Made by a program: the position numbers and the translations under genes | Part shown: positions 1-8,634 of the stretch, piece by piece | How the letters are laid out: the number at the start of each line of letters is the position of its first letter | How positions within the stretch are numbered: the first letter of the stretch is position 1 | The notes under the pieces: model-generated | Databases searched by the model: none | What the model was told of the DNA's origin: nothing | The model's input: only the letters and a program-made list of their open reading frames with translations | DNA from: Marinomonas foliarum | Lineage (GTDB): Bacteria > Pseudomonadota > Gammaproteobacteria > Pseudomonadales > Marinomonadaceae | Assembly: GCF_003337275.1 (NCBI RefSeq) | Contig: NZ_QPJQ01000020.1 | Span: 1 to 64,000, forward strand | Reading direction: 5' to 3' | Length of the DNA: 64,000 bases

Positions 1-88
1 CAAGTGGGTTAAGTGGTGATTAAATGTCGCTTCTGAGGAAATACTGTCACAAGCTGAAAGTCAGCTAAAAATTGTCTTACTTGTTCGT

Positions 89-889
89 ATGTTCCTTAAA
101 CTTGGTCATTCTTCTATTTTATTAAAAGTCTATGGAGAGTATTGGCTGATTGATCCTGTATTCTCGGATCGTGCATCACCGTTTCAGTTTGTTGGACCAA
201 AACGATTCCACCAGCCGCCAATTAGTTTAGAAGATTTACCTCCTATCGATAAAGTCTTGATTTCCCATAATCATTACGATCATTTAGACAAAGCGAGCAT
301 CAAAATTTTGCTCGCGAAAACGCAACAGTTTCTGGTGCCAAAAGGAGTCGATGGGGATCTCATTAATTGGGGAGTCGAGGCCAATAAAATTGTTACATTC
401 GATTGGTGGCAAGAACTTCAGACTAACCAAGGTTTGGTTGCCTTTACGCCTACACAACATTTTTCTGGTCGTGGAATGGGCGATGGCAATACCACCTTAT
501 GGGGATCTTGGGTCATTAAAACACCACAAGAAAGCGTTTTCTTCAGCGGTGATTCTGGCTATTTTTCAGGATTTAAAGAGATTGGCGACAAGTACGGGCC
601 CTTTGATCTTACCATGGTGGAAACGGGCGCTTACGATAAAGACTGGGCGGATATCCATATGAAACCAGAGGAAAGTATTCAAGCACATATGGATTTACAG
701 GGTAAAGTGATGATGCCAATTCACAATGGCACTTTCGATTTGGCATTTCATACCTGGCATGATCCGTTTGATCGGGTAGTTACTGAAGCTGAACGTCGTG
801 AAGTGACGTTAAGTACTCCAGAATTTGGTCGTATATTTTCCATTATCGATTTGCCGCCGTTAACGCCTTGGTGGCAACAGGCACCTTAA
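89..889 (+). CDS. MBL-fold metal-dependent hydrolase (UlaG/NAPE-PLD-like)
   Basis: A 266-residue metallo-beta-lactamase fold protein. The metal-binding motif SHNHYDHLD lies at residues 59-67 (His60, His62, Asp64, His65), with further metal-ligand candidates in FSGDSGYF (about 152-159) and PIHNGTFD (about 210-217). The wording around the motif (GPKRF, PPIDKVLISHNHYDH) fits the cytoplasmic UlaG/NAPE-PLD-like group, whose substrates vary, so no substrate is assigned. No convincing Shine-Dalgarno precedes this ATG, and members of the family usually carry extra N-terminal sequence before the LGHSS strand. An in-frame TGA at 17-19 closes the frame upstream, so the 5' end may be damaged or the start may differ. 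Family assignment is firm; function and start are not. Confidence 0.8.
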   Translation: MFLKLGHSSILLKVYGEYWLIDPVFSDRASPFQFVGPKRFHQPPISLEDLPPIDKVLISHNHYDHLDKASIKILLAKTQQFLVPKGVDGDLINWGVEANKIVTFDWWQELQTNQGLVAFTPTQHFSGRGMGDGNTTLWGSWVIKTPQESVFFSGDSGYFSGFKEIGDKYGPFDLTMVETGAYDKDWADIHMKPEESIQAHMDLQGKVMMPIHNGTFDLAFHTWHDPFDRVVTEAERREVTLSTPEFGRIFSIIDLPPLTPWWQQAP

Positions 890-959
890 TCAGCCCACCT
901 TTCGCCAGACCTCGGCGCTTTGCTATCTTCTGATAACCAAGCGCTGAAGCTATCTATCA

Positions 960-1853
960 TCAATAAAAGGCTTTGCCAGCTTCCCGTAGATATTGAATCA
1001 ATGTCTGCATTTTTTTGGGGAGGTGACCAAAAGGATATTGCAGATAAACCGGAAGTGGCTTGCCCTGCCATTCAGGCAAGCACGAGACAAACACTTCAGG
1101 ATGTCGTTTTATATGTTTATCTGCAAAATAATGGGGCAATAAGCCAACGCCTTTACCTTGAATAATAGCTTCTGCATGCAAAATATATTGGTCTACCGTA
1201 AGACGTGATTGCGGCAGATCAAACGATACATCGCCCTCTGTCTCATGCTCTAGGGTGATGTTGTTTTGTTCATTCTTTAAGGTATCAACCCAAGCGTAAT
1301 GATTAAGCTCTGTCGGATGATTTAACATACCAATGCGTTCCAAATAGTCTGAGCTGGCATACAAACCTTGGCTTAGAGCACCAATCTGCTCAGACCGTAG
1401 CTGATCATTAACCGGCTCACCAACCCACACGCATATATCGTTGCTTTTTATTTCTTGGAACAACTGATTGCCAGTGCGGACTTCAATATTAACCTGAGGA
1501 AACTCTTCTAGGAAATCAAACATGAGTCCCGAAAACCAACCTCGAACTAGCGTTGTGTGAACATACACTACTAACGACCCACTAATTTCATCTTTCAATT
1601 CTTCAACCGCTTTGTGTCCTTCATCGGCGACATGGAGCAGTTTTTTGGCAAACGGCAAGAACTTAATCCCAGCCTCATTGGCAAAAAGTCGGTTGGCTTG
1701 CCGACGCAGTAAAGGCTGATTTAACGCCTCTTCTAAGTGGCTAATGCGACGACTTAACGTGGATTTAGATACACCAAGTTCCTGAGCACTTTCCTTAAGG
1801 CTGCCTGTTTCCATAACGGACACAAACGTCCTCACCTCATTCAAATCGTACAT
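960..1853 (-). CDS. LysR-family transcriptional regulator
   Basis: A 297-residue LysR-type regulator of normal family length. The N-terminal winged helix-turn-helix spans roughly residues 3-62 (GSLKESAQELGVSKSTLSRR is the recognition region). The rest is a substrate-binding domain of the periplasmic-binding-protein type. It is transcribed away from the TonB receptor gene at 2110, with about 256 bp between the two starts, the usual arrangement for a LysR protein that controls its neighbour. The neighbouring gene also has a Fur-like box, so this link is only an inference. Ligand unknown. Confidence 0.9.
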   Translation of the reverse strand: MYDLNEVRTFVSVMETGSLKESAQELGVSKSTLSRRISHLEEALNQPLLRRQANRLFANEAGIKFLPFAKKLLHVADEGHKAVEELKDEISGSLVVYVHTTLVRGWFSGLMFDFLEEFPQVNIEVRTGNQLFQEIKSNDICVWVGEPVNDQLRSEQIGALSQGLYASSDYLERIGMLNHPTELNHYAWVDTLKNEQNNITLEHETEGDVSFDLPQSRLTVDQYILHAEAIIQGKGVGLLPHYFADKHIKRHPEVFVSCLPEWQGKPLPVYLQYPFGHLPKKMQTLIQYLREAGKAFY

Positions 1854-2025
1854 TCACTTTTCCCCTGATCTACCTTTAAACATTCTTAAGATGCAGTCCA
1901 AATTTTGCTTTTCTGTTCACTTTAATACAGCCCTCATAAAACTAGCTGGTCTTGAGGTCTCTTGCAGATGTTGCAAAAAGAGGAACAGAACGTGCCACCA
2001 CAAAAAGTGAATATTATCAGATAAT

Positions 2026-2044
2026 ACAAATGATAAGCATTCTT
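2026..2044. promoter_or_regulatory. Fur-box-like operator
   Basis: The 19 bases acaaatgataagcattctt match 13 of 19 positions of the classical Fur consensus GATAATGATAATCATTATC when aligned by hand. The site lies about 65 bp upstream of the TonB receptor start, where iron repression would be expected. AT-rich sequence just before it (2008-2025) could hold a second, overlapping half site. Binding is inferred. Confidence 0.55.
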
Positions 2045-2109
2045 AATATCTTTTGTGTGCCAAATTATACGAGATAAACACTACTTCTACTACGGAGAAA
2101 TTGTTCATA

Positions 2110-4065
2110 ATGACCCCTTCAGCTCGCTATTATAAACTGACCACTTTAGCCGCCCTAATCAGCGCTACCACTTATTCAGCAACACTATTAGCAGAAGAGA
2201 ATACTGTTGACCTAGATAAATTGGTTGTATCGGCTTCGGGATATGAGCAACAAATCACTGATGCCCCTGCATCTATTACCGTCGTTACTCAAAAAGAACT
2301 TGAAAAGAAAGCTTATAGAGATGTCACAGATGCCTTGAAAGATGTGCCTGGTGTTATGGTAACGGGTGGTGGTTCTTCTGGAGATATATCCATGCGTGGT
2401 ATGAGCGGAAAATACACTCTCATACTTGTCGATGGAAAGCGCCAAGGCTCACGCGAGACAAGACCAAATAGTGATGGCCCTGGTATTGAACAAGGTTGGA
2501 CGCCACCATTATCAGCCGTTGAGCGTATTGAAGTTATCCGTGGCCCAATGTCTTCGTTGTACGGCTCAGATGCGCTTGGTGGTGTTATTAATATCATCAC
2601 CAAAAAAGTACAAGATAAATGGGGTGGTGAGTTGTCATTAAGCACAACACGTCAAGACAGTTCAGTATCAGGCGATAGCCAACAGGCCGACTTAATGCTG
2701 AGCGGACCTTTAATAAAAGACAAGCTAGGTTTACAGCTTTATGGTCAAATTTCACAGCGTGATGAGGACAATATTGTTAATGGTTATGCGGATCAAGAAA
2801 TTACAAATGGCACAGCTAAACTCTCTTGGCTTATGTCAGAACACCAAAACCTAACCTTTGAAGCAGGTAAAGAAACACAAAATAGAACAGTCAGTTTAGG
2901 AAAATCCGCTGGGGCAAGAGCATCATCTGATAGTGATGTCGACTACGATCGTGAGCACTACGCCATCACCCACACCGCAAACGTGAATGACAATCACCTT
3001 GAAACTTACCTAACTCACGAAGAAATCGACAACCCTAGTCGTGATATGAACTATCAAAATACTGTACTTAACAACAAAACAGTACTTCCATTCGATGCTC
3101 ACATATTGACCCTTGGTGGACAATTCGACTATCAAAAACTAAAAGATGAAAGTAACACTCTTTCGAATGGACTGGATGAGCTTACTCGTTGGAACATGTC
3201 ATTATTTGCAGAAGACGAATATTTTGTTACTGATGATCTATCTTTAACAGGCGGCTTACGCTACAACGAAGATGAAAACTACGGTTCAAACGTATCACCA
3301 CGACTATATAGTAACTGGTCATTCGCTCCAGATTGGACATTGAAGGGAGGCATAAGCTCTGGCTACCGTTCACCCGATCTTCGTCAAGGTACAGATGGTT
3401 GGGGACAAGTAACAGGTGGAGGTGATGCGGTAATTTTAGGTAACTCTGATTTAAAACCCGAAGAAAGTACAAGCCACGAAATTGGCCTTTACTGGGATAA
3501 TCAACAAAGTACACAACTCAGCGCAACCGTCTTTCATACAAATTATAAAGATAAAATCACCGAAACAAGACTGTGTAATGCTTCTTGCGTGTATCAGGGT
3601 GAAAATTATCGTTTTATTAGCGAACGCGTAAACGTAGATCGTGTAGTAATGCGAGGTGTTGAGCTTACCTTCTCGCATCAATTCACAGAAACTGTGTCCT
3701 TAGCAGCGAACTACACCTATACAGATTCAGAACAAAAAACTGGTGATTTCGCAGGAAAACCGTTAAATCGTCTGCCAGAGCACATGGCTAATGCAACACT
3801 GAACTGGGATACAACACCTAAACTCACTTCTTGGACTCGCGTGAACTACCGAGGGTCATCTAGTGAAGGTTTAGGCCGCACGTCAATGGAGGAAGCAATT
3901 CCTTCCTATACCTTTGTCGATACAGGCATCAGTTACAACGTCAACAACACAGTGTCTGTTTATGCGGGCATATACAACTTTTTTGATGAAAAAGTAGATT
4001 ATGATACTTACAACAAGGTATTAGACGGTCGTCGCTATAATGCCAAAGTAAAAGTAGTCTTCTAG
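2110..4065 (+). CDS. TonB-dependent outer-membrane receptor, CirA/FepA-like
   Basis: A 651-residue receptor from the ATG at 2110, chosen because a signal peptide starts there (hydrophobic stretch ending in TLLAEEN) and cggaga lies upstream; an in-frame ATG at 2053 would place a polar extension before the signal. Next comes a TonB-box-like stretch (DKLVVSAS) and the plug domain (about residues 35-150, with TDAPASITVVTQKEL and RIEVIRGPMSSLYGSDALGG). The remainder is a 22-strand beta barrel ending in a phenylalanine (KVKVVF), typical of outer-membrane proteins. The plug wording fits the catecholate siderophore receptors CirA, IrgA and FepA. With the Fur-like box upstream, ferric-siderophore uptake is likely, but the ligand cannot be read from sequence. 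Confidence 0.88.
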   Translation: MTPSARYYKLTTLAALISATTYSATLLAEENTVDLDKLVVSASGYEQQITDAPASITVVTQKELEKKAYRDVTDALKDVPGVMVTGGGSSGDISMRGMSGKYTLILVDGKRQGSRETRPNSDGPGIEQGWTPPLSAVERIEVIRGPMSSLYGSDALGGVINIITKKVQDKWGGELSLSTTRQDSSVSGDSQQADLMLSGPLIKDKLGLQLYGQISQRDEDNIVNGYADQEITNGTAKLSWLMSEHQNLTFEAGKETQNRTVSLGKSAGARASSDSDVDYDREHYAITHTANVNDNHLETYLTHEEIDNPSRDMNYQNTVLNNKTVLPFDAHILTLGGQFDYQKLKDESNTLSNGLDELTRWNMSLFAEDEYFVTDDLSLTGGLRYNEDENYGSNVSPRLYSNWSFAPDWTLKGGISSGYRSPDLRQGTDGWGQVTGGGDAVILGNSDLKPEESTSHEIGLYWDNQQSTQLSATVFHTNYKDKITETRLCNASCVYQGENYRFISERVNVDRVVMRGVELTFSHQFTETVSLAANYTYTDSEQKTGDFAGKPLNRLPEHMANATLNWDTTPKLTSWTRVNYRGSSSEGLGRTSMEEAIPSYTFVDTGISYNVNNTVSVYAGIYNFFDEKVDYDTYNKVLDGRRYNAKVKVVF

Positions 4066-4105
4066 TTAATGCTCTTTTGACTTTCCCTTTGTGTTAACAG
4101 CACAC

Positions 4106-4146
4106 AAAAAAAACCACGCTCTCCGAAAGAAAAGCGTGGTTTTTTA
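4106..4146. terminator. Bidirectional rho-independent terminator
   Basis: The arms aaaaaccacgct and agcgtggttttt form a stem of about 12 bp around ctccgaaagaaa, with A and T runs on the two sides. It sits between the convergent TonB receptor and glycyl-tRNA synthetase genes and can serve both. Confidence 0.85.
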
Positions 4147-4161
4147 TATCATCAATAAAAA

Positions 4162-5538
4162 CTAGTTTTTATTGATGAAGTAGTTAATTACGTAAGCAGG
4201 AAGATCTGCTGCGTTCACAACAATCTGCTCCATAGTGTCACGGTCACGAACCGTCACTGGTGCACCTTCTTGTTCGATAGAATCGAAGTCGACAGTGACA
4301 CAGATAGGCGTACCTACTTCGTCATGACGACGGTAGCCTTTACCTACGTTACCTGTGTTTTCATAAAGAATGCGACCAAGACCTAGTTTCTGCAGCTTGT
4401 TCTTCAACTCTTTCGCAAGCGCAACGATCTCTGGCTTGTTCTTCTTAAGCGGCATGATAGCCACTTTGATTGGTGCTAGATGCGGTTTGAACTTAAGCAC
4501 TGTACGAGTCGAACCGTTTGGTAGTTCTTCTTCTGTATAAGCTTCTGTCATTACAGCCAATAGGCCACGATCTAGACCAGCAGAAGGTTCGATACAGAAA
4601 GGAACTTCCCATTTGTTCGCTTCAAGGTCACGGATAGCCAACTTAGCTGTGGAATGCTCGTTCTTTTTCACTTTTGCAGAAAGACCAAACTCTTCTTGTG
4701 CTTTCGTGTGAGAGCCTAGATCGTAATCGGTGCGGTTCGCAACACCTTCTAATTCCTCAAAGCCATGTGGAAACTTGTACAAGATATCTACAGTAGATTT
4801 AGAATAATGAGCTAGATCATCACCTGTCACGTATTCAAACTGGATATTTTCTTCGGCAAGACCTTGATCTAACCACCACTGTTTACGTGCTCCAACCCAG
4901 AATTCATGCCATTTCTCATCCTCACCTGGCTTACAGAAGAACTCCAATTCCATTTGTTCGAATTCACGAACACGGAAAATGAAGTTACGTGGTGTGATTT
5001 CGTTACGGAAAGATTTACCAATCTGTGCGATACCGAATGGCAAAGTACGGGAAGTCGAGTCAACCACGTTTTTGAAGTTCGTGAAGATACCCTGTGCTGT
5101 TTCTGGACGAAGGTAAGTATAAGACTCTTCGTTCACCATTGGGCCAACGTTGGTTTTAAACATCAAGTTAAAATCACGAGGCTCAGTCACATTGGTAGAA
5201 CCACAGTTGTCACAGACTTTAATGTCTTTCATGTGGTCAGCACGCATTCGGGATTTACACTCATGGCAATCTACCATTGGATCGGTAAAAGTATCCTCAT
5301 GACCAGAATATTTGTAGACGTGTTTGTTTTGAATGATCGCAGCATCCAAACCCTCTACATCGTCGCGCTCATAAACCATGGCGCGCCACCAAGCGGCTTT
5401 TAGGTTGTTTTTTAATTCAATACCTAGCGGACCGTAATCGTAAGCACCTTGCATACCACCGTAGATTTCACTGCCTTGGAAAATAAATCCGCGACGTTTA
5501 CATAGGGAGACGAGTTCATCCATTGTTTTAGCTGGCAT
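4162..5538 (-). CDS. glyS: Glycyl-tRNA synthetase, alpha2 (single-chain) type
   Basis: A class II synthetase of 458 residues that charges tRNA-Gly. The N terminus has the typical [33 protein letters not shown] follows, and a Cys4 zinc-ribbon-like segment ([13 protein letters not shown] ... CDNCGS) comes before the motif 2 region ([20 protein letters not shown]). Motif 3 is near [12 protein letters not shown], and a C-terminal anticodon-binding domain begins near [11 protein letters not shown]. This is the homodimeric GlyRS of archaea, eukaryotes and many Gram-positives. Most gammaproteobacteria use an unrelated alpha2beta2 enzyme (GlyQ plus GlyS), so this form is unusual here. The ATG at 5538 is preferred, with AAGGTG upstream; a TTG seven codons earlier (5559) is an alternative. 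Confidence 0.93.
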   Translation of the reverse strand: MPAKTMDELVSLCKRRGFIFQGSEIYGGMQGAYDYGPLGIELKNNLKAAWWRAMVYERDDVEGLDAAIIQNKHVYKYSGHEDTFTDPMVDCHECKSRMRADHMKDIKVCDNCGSTNVTEPRDFNLMFKTNVGPMVNEESYTYLRPETAQGIFTNFKNVVDSTSRTLPFGIAQIGKSFRNEITPRNFIFRVREFEQMELEFFCKPGEDEKWHEFWVGARKQWWLDQGLAEENIQFEYVTGDDLAHYSKSTVDILYKFPHGFEELEGVANRTDYDLGSHTKAQEEFGLSAKVKKNEHSTAKLAIRDLEANKWEVPFCIEPSAGLDRGLLAVMTEAYTEEELPNGSTRTVLKFKPHLAPIKVAIMPLKKNKPEIVALAKELKNKLQKLGLGRILYENTGNVGKGYRRHDEVGTPICVTVDFDSIEQEGAPVTVRDRDTMEQIVVNAADLPAYVINYFINKN

Positions 5539-5809
5539 TTCTAAACACACCTTAAGCAAAATTCGTTAAATAAGGACATGAGAGCCATTTTGGCATCATG
5601 TTCAAGTAATCATAGCCGACCATTGTACTCGTTGACCCAATTTCGCTCAATGGCGATTCTTGATTAGAGCACTACAAAAAACTTTACACTTATTTGTACA
5701 TAAATAGGATAAAACAAGGATATAAAGTACTGTTTTAAAGTCTATTTTGTTAGATAATTCGCATTGTTTTCATATTTATATTTTTCGGTACTTTTTCAAA
5801 GGTAACAAC

Positions 5810-6250
5810 ATGCGTTTTTATAAGTCTGTAGTGGTCACTCTCGCTACATTGAGCATAGTTCCATTTATTTTAGCCACTTATTTGAATCTTTCTCACAGCA
5901 CTCTATTTGGTAAAACTGGCGTAACAATTTTTGCAACCTATGGAGCCATTATCCTGAGCTTTCTCAGTGGTATTATTTGGGGACGAGTAATAGAGCAACC
6001 GGAAAGTGGTGCCGGTAAAATATTATTGATTTCCTCTAATATCGTTTTGCTCTCAGCATGGTGCTCGTTACTGCTGAGTACACCTGAATTGTCAGTCGTA
6101 TTGCTGTTGCTAGGCTTCATTACTATTTTCTGGCTAGAAGCAAGATGGTTGAAGCCATCCTATGTAAACAAAGCCTATTTGACGCTCCACTTTGGCATCA
6201 CATCGCTCGTCTGTATTATGCATTTGCTGGTTTTATACCCGCATTATTAA
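5810..6250 (+). CDS. DUF3429-like integral membrane protein
   Basis: A 146-residue protein with about four or five membrane segments. The stretch YGAIILSFLSGIIWGRVIE is characteristic of DUF3429 proteins, small inner-membrane proteins of unknown function. The ATG at 5810 is chosen because AAAGGT lies 6-11 bases upstream and the protein then begins MRFYKSVV, close to its first membrane helix; the frame is open further upstream to a TTG at 5747. It stands alone between glyS (divergent) and a minus-strand small gene. Confidence 0.7.
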   Translation: MRFYKSVVVTLATLSIVPFILATYLNLSHSTLFGKTGVTIFATYGAIILSFLSGIIWGRVIEQPESGAGKILLISSNIVLLSAWCSLLLSTPELSVVLLLLGFITIFWLEARWLKPSYVNKAYLTLHFGITSLVCIMHLLVLYPHY

Positions 6251-6406
6251 TAGTGCTAGCTGAAACAAACTGATCTAAGTCTCTTTCCCAAACGTATCAT
6301 TACTCGACAATTTAATAGATTGGCAGTATTTCAGACAATAAAACCGCTTACCTTGACTGGAACAACCAAACAATTGAGTGGTAAGCCTTAAAATATCCGC
6401 GTTATT

Positions 6407-6667
6407 TTATTTAAGCAGAGGATCATCTTTTGGCAACAACTTCTGAATCCACAACGCTAGTTTGTGCTTCATACTTGGCAAGTCTTCCTTGTCAGCAGGC
6501 AAGCCCACCACTAACTTATCCAGCACCAACAAGCGATAAATCGCCTCGGTTTTCTCATTAGCCGACATAGTCGAAGAAAAACCTGCGTAGCCACGTTTAA
6601 GCGCATAATTTTCGCCAACCTGAATGGCTTTTTTACTAAGAGCGGCTTCATTTTTAATTTTTTTCAT
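6407..6667 (-). CDS. Small DUF5062-like protein
   Basis: An 86-residue soluble, lysine-rich protein that begins MKKIKNEAALSKKAIQVGE and contains KRGYAGF and PSMKHKLALWIQKLLP. The pattern matches my recollection of DUF5062, a family found in Vibrio and related marine gammaproteobacteria, with no known function. It has its own promoter region and ATG start, and no operon partner. Confidence 0.6.
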   Translation of the reverse strand: MKKIKNEAALSKKAIQVGENYALKRGYAGFSSTMSANEKTEAIYRLLVLDKLVVGLPADKEDLPSMKHKLALWIQKLLPKDDPLLK

Positions 6668-6846
6668 GTTGTTCCTTATCTACTGGTGCATCACACGATT
6701 TCCTCGACTCTATCAGTTTTTTATCACCAACCCAGCATTTCAAACAAATAAAGGTAAAAAACACCTTAATAAACATTCTGTTAGCTGTTTCCAACATCTA
6801 GATAAAACACTTAAGTACGACCAAAGGATAAGAGCAAATTCAATTT

Positions 6847-6858
6847 ATTGTCGACAAT
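6847..6858. promoter_or_regulatory. Palindromic operator candidate 1 for the GntR regulator
   Basis: ATTGTCGACAAT is a perfect 12-bp palindrome 71 bp upstream of the gntR start. TTGTnnACAA-type dyads are typical of GntR proteins of the FCD subfamily. A near-identical copy lies 53 bp downstream, which supports a specific regulator site. Binding by the adjacent GntR protein is inferred. Confidence 0.6.
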
Positions 6859-6899
6859 CTACCTTGATAAACCGCTAAAACCAGACTATAACTAGCAAT

Positions 6900-6911
6900 A
6901 TTGTTAACAAT
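6900..6911. promoter_or_regulatory. Palindromic operator candidate 2 for the GntR regulator
   Basis: ATTGTTAACAAT is a perfect palindrome that differs from the copy at 6847 only in its two central bases. It lies 18 bp before the gntR start. The centre-to-centre distance of 53 bp is close to five helical turns, which would put both sites on the same DNA face. Confidence 0.6.
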
Positions 6912-6929
6912 AAAGTATTTCGTCTTCTT

Positions 6930-7619
6930 ATGAACAACCTTATTTCTATCAAATCTGCGACACTGTCTGAAGACATCGCCCAACAGCTCACTAATGCCAT
7001 TGTGCAAGGACAGATCCCCCAAGGGAGCAAGATATCTGAACCAGAGCTCGCCAAACAATATGGCGTTTCCCGCGGGCCATTAAGAGAAGCCATCGTGAAA
7101 TTAGAAGGTCTTGGTCTTGTCACCCGCACCGCCAATGTGGGTGCTCGTGTTATAGAACTGAACACTCAAGATATGCTCGACACCTTCACCATGCGAGAAG
7201 CATTAGAAGGCATGGCCGCTCGCTTAGCCGCCAGCAAGATGCCATCAGATGAAATAAACAACTTGTATGCATTGCTCGATAAGCACCAAGCACACCTAGA
7301 TGCCAATCAAGACGAACATTACGTGCAACAAGGCGGCAACGACGATTTTCACTTACGCATCATTCACGCCAGCGGCAACGCCAAGCTTATTCGTTTATTG
7401 ACCGAAGAACTGTATGCAGTGATTCGCATGTATCGTCGCCACACAGCCGACCAACGCAGCGATCCACGCCAAGCCTTACGCGAGCACAAAGCCATTCTCG
7501 ATGCGATTGCCAATCACGAAGGTGATCTCGCAGAACTACTCATGCGCCGCCATATCAGCCGCGCCAGCCGGCTATTAAAACAAGCGATGGAGCATTCTGC
7601 TATCGCTTCCCGCACTTAA
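6930..7619 (+). CDS. GntR-family regulator (FCD subfamily), likely controls prpBCD
   Basis: A 229-residue GntR protein. The winged helix-turn-helix is at about residues 10-75 (SEPELAKQYGVSRGPLREAI holds the recognition helix). The C-terminal all-helical FCD ligand domain includes the expected metal or ligand residues in DDFHLRIIHASGN and the later histidine-bearing MRRHI. It is the first gene of a run with prpB 28 bp downstream, and two matching palindromes lie in its promoter, so autoregulation and control of the methylcitrate genes is the likely role. In enterobacteria the Prp regulator is instead the unrelated sigma-54 activator PrpR. The effector, perhaps methylcitrate or propionyl-CoA, is unknown. 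Confidence 0.88.
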   Translation: MNNLISIKSATLSEDIAQQLTNAIVQGQIPQGSKISEPELAKQYGVSRGPLREAIVKLEGLGLVTRTANVGARVIELNTQDMLDTFTMREALEGMAARLAASKMPSDEINNLYALLDKHQAHLDANQDEHYVQQGGNDDFHLRIIHASGNAKLIRLLTEELYAVIRMYRRHTADQRSDPRQALREHKAILDAIANHEGDLAELLMRRHISRASRLLKQAMEHSAIASRT

Positions 7620-7647
7620 TTAAAATCGTTCTAAAGAGAGGAAAATA

Positions 7648-8526
7648 ATGACAATACTTTCAGCAGGCGCCCGTTTTAGACAAGCCGTCGCAACCCAATC
7701 GCCACTGCAGGTTGTCGGCGCCGTGAACGCATATTGCGCCATGATGGCCGAACAAACTGGTCATCATGCCATTTACTTATCTGGCGGCGGCGTTGCTAAC
7801 GCCTCCTATGGTTTGCCAGACCTTGGCATGACCGATTTACACGACGTATTAGAAGACGTTCGACGTATTACTTCCGCCTCTAACTTGCCATTACTGGTCG
7901 ATATCGATACTGGCTTTGGCGGTGCATTTAATATCACTCGAACCATTCAGAAAATGGAAAAAGCTGGCGCGGCGGCAGTGCATATTGAAGACCAAGTTCA
8001 ACAAAAGCGTTGCGGCCATCGCCCGAATAAAGCCATTGTCAGCCAAGACGAAATGGTCAATCGCGTTAAAGCCTGCGTAGACGCTCGTGTCGATGACAAC
8101 TTTGTCATTATGGCTCGCACCGATGCCTTGGCCGTGGAAGGCATGGAATCCGCCATTGAACGAGCGATTGCTTGTGTTGATGCCGGCGCAGATATGATCT
8201 TCCCAGAAGCCATGATCACCTTGGACCAATACAAAGAATTTGTCGCTGCTGTAAAGGTTCCCGTTTTGGCAAACATCACCGAATTTGGCGCTACGCCTTT
8301 ATTCAGCAAAGAAGAATTGGCCAGCGCTGGCGTGGATTTAGTGCTCTACCCACTGAGTGCATTTCGAGCAATGAACAAAGCCGCGCTCAATGTGTATCAG
8401 CATTTATTGAACGACGGTCACCAACGTAATGTGGTCGACAGCATGCAAACTCGTAACGAGCTTTATGAATTTCTCAACTACCATGAATACGAAGACAAAT
8501 TAGACGCGCTCTTCTCTAAGAAATAA
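7648..8526 (+). CDS. prpB: 2-methylisocitrate lyase
   Basis: A 292-residue enzyme of the isocitrate lyase/PEP mutase superfamily that splits 2-methylisocitrate into pyruvate and succinate, the last step of the methylcitrate cycle for propionate use. The catalytic signature KRCGHRPNK is at about residues 123-131, with IEDQVQQ before it and the metal-site region [10 protein letters not shown] at about 82-91. AGAGAGGA lies just upstream of the ATG. It lies between gntR and prpC. The 3' end runs into degenerate 15-bp tandem repeats that contain the stop codon. Confidence 0.95.
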   Translation: MTILSAGARFRQAVATQSPLQVVGAVNAYCAMMAEQTGHHAIYLSGGGVANASYGLPDLGMTDLHDVLEDVRRITSASNLPLLVDIDTGFGGAFNITRTIQKMEKAGAAAVHIEDQVQQKRCGHRPNKAIVSQDEMVNRVKACVDARVDDNFVIMARTDALAVEGMESAIERAIACVDAGADMIFPEAMITLDQYKEFVAAVKVPVLANITEFGATPLFSKEELASAGVDLVLYPLSAFRAMNKAALNVYQHLLNDGHQRNVVDSMQTRNELYEFLNYHEYEDKLDALFSKK

Positions 8527-8574
8527 GAGTCTAAGAAATAAAAGCCTAAAAAATAAAAACTTAAGATAACAACA
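8515..8574 (+). repeat. Degenerate 15-bp tandem repeats at the prpB 3' end
   Basis: Four consecutive 15-base units (8515, 8530, 8545 and 8560) follow the pattern tctaagaaataaaag with growing divergence; units 1 and 2 differ by one base. The prpB stop codon lies in the first unit. They fill much of the 108-bp gap before prpC and may be slippage products. Confidence 0.75.
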
Positions 8575-8634
8575 AGTAAAGCGTTTAAATATTTTCAACG
8601 AATCTCAAAACAAATAAAAATATGAGGTAGGAAA

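Noticed and set aside
4906-5403. Long open frame opposite glyS
   Set aside because: It lies wholly inside a strongly conserved gene, has no ribosome-binding site and its product resembles no protein family.
6348-6387. Inverted repeat gcttacc / ggtaagc between two small genes as a terminator
   Set aside because: Seven-base arms with a 26-base loop and no T run; too weak to call.
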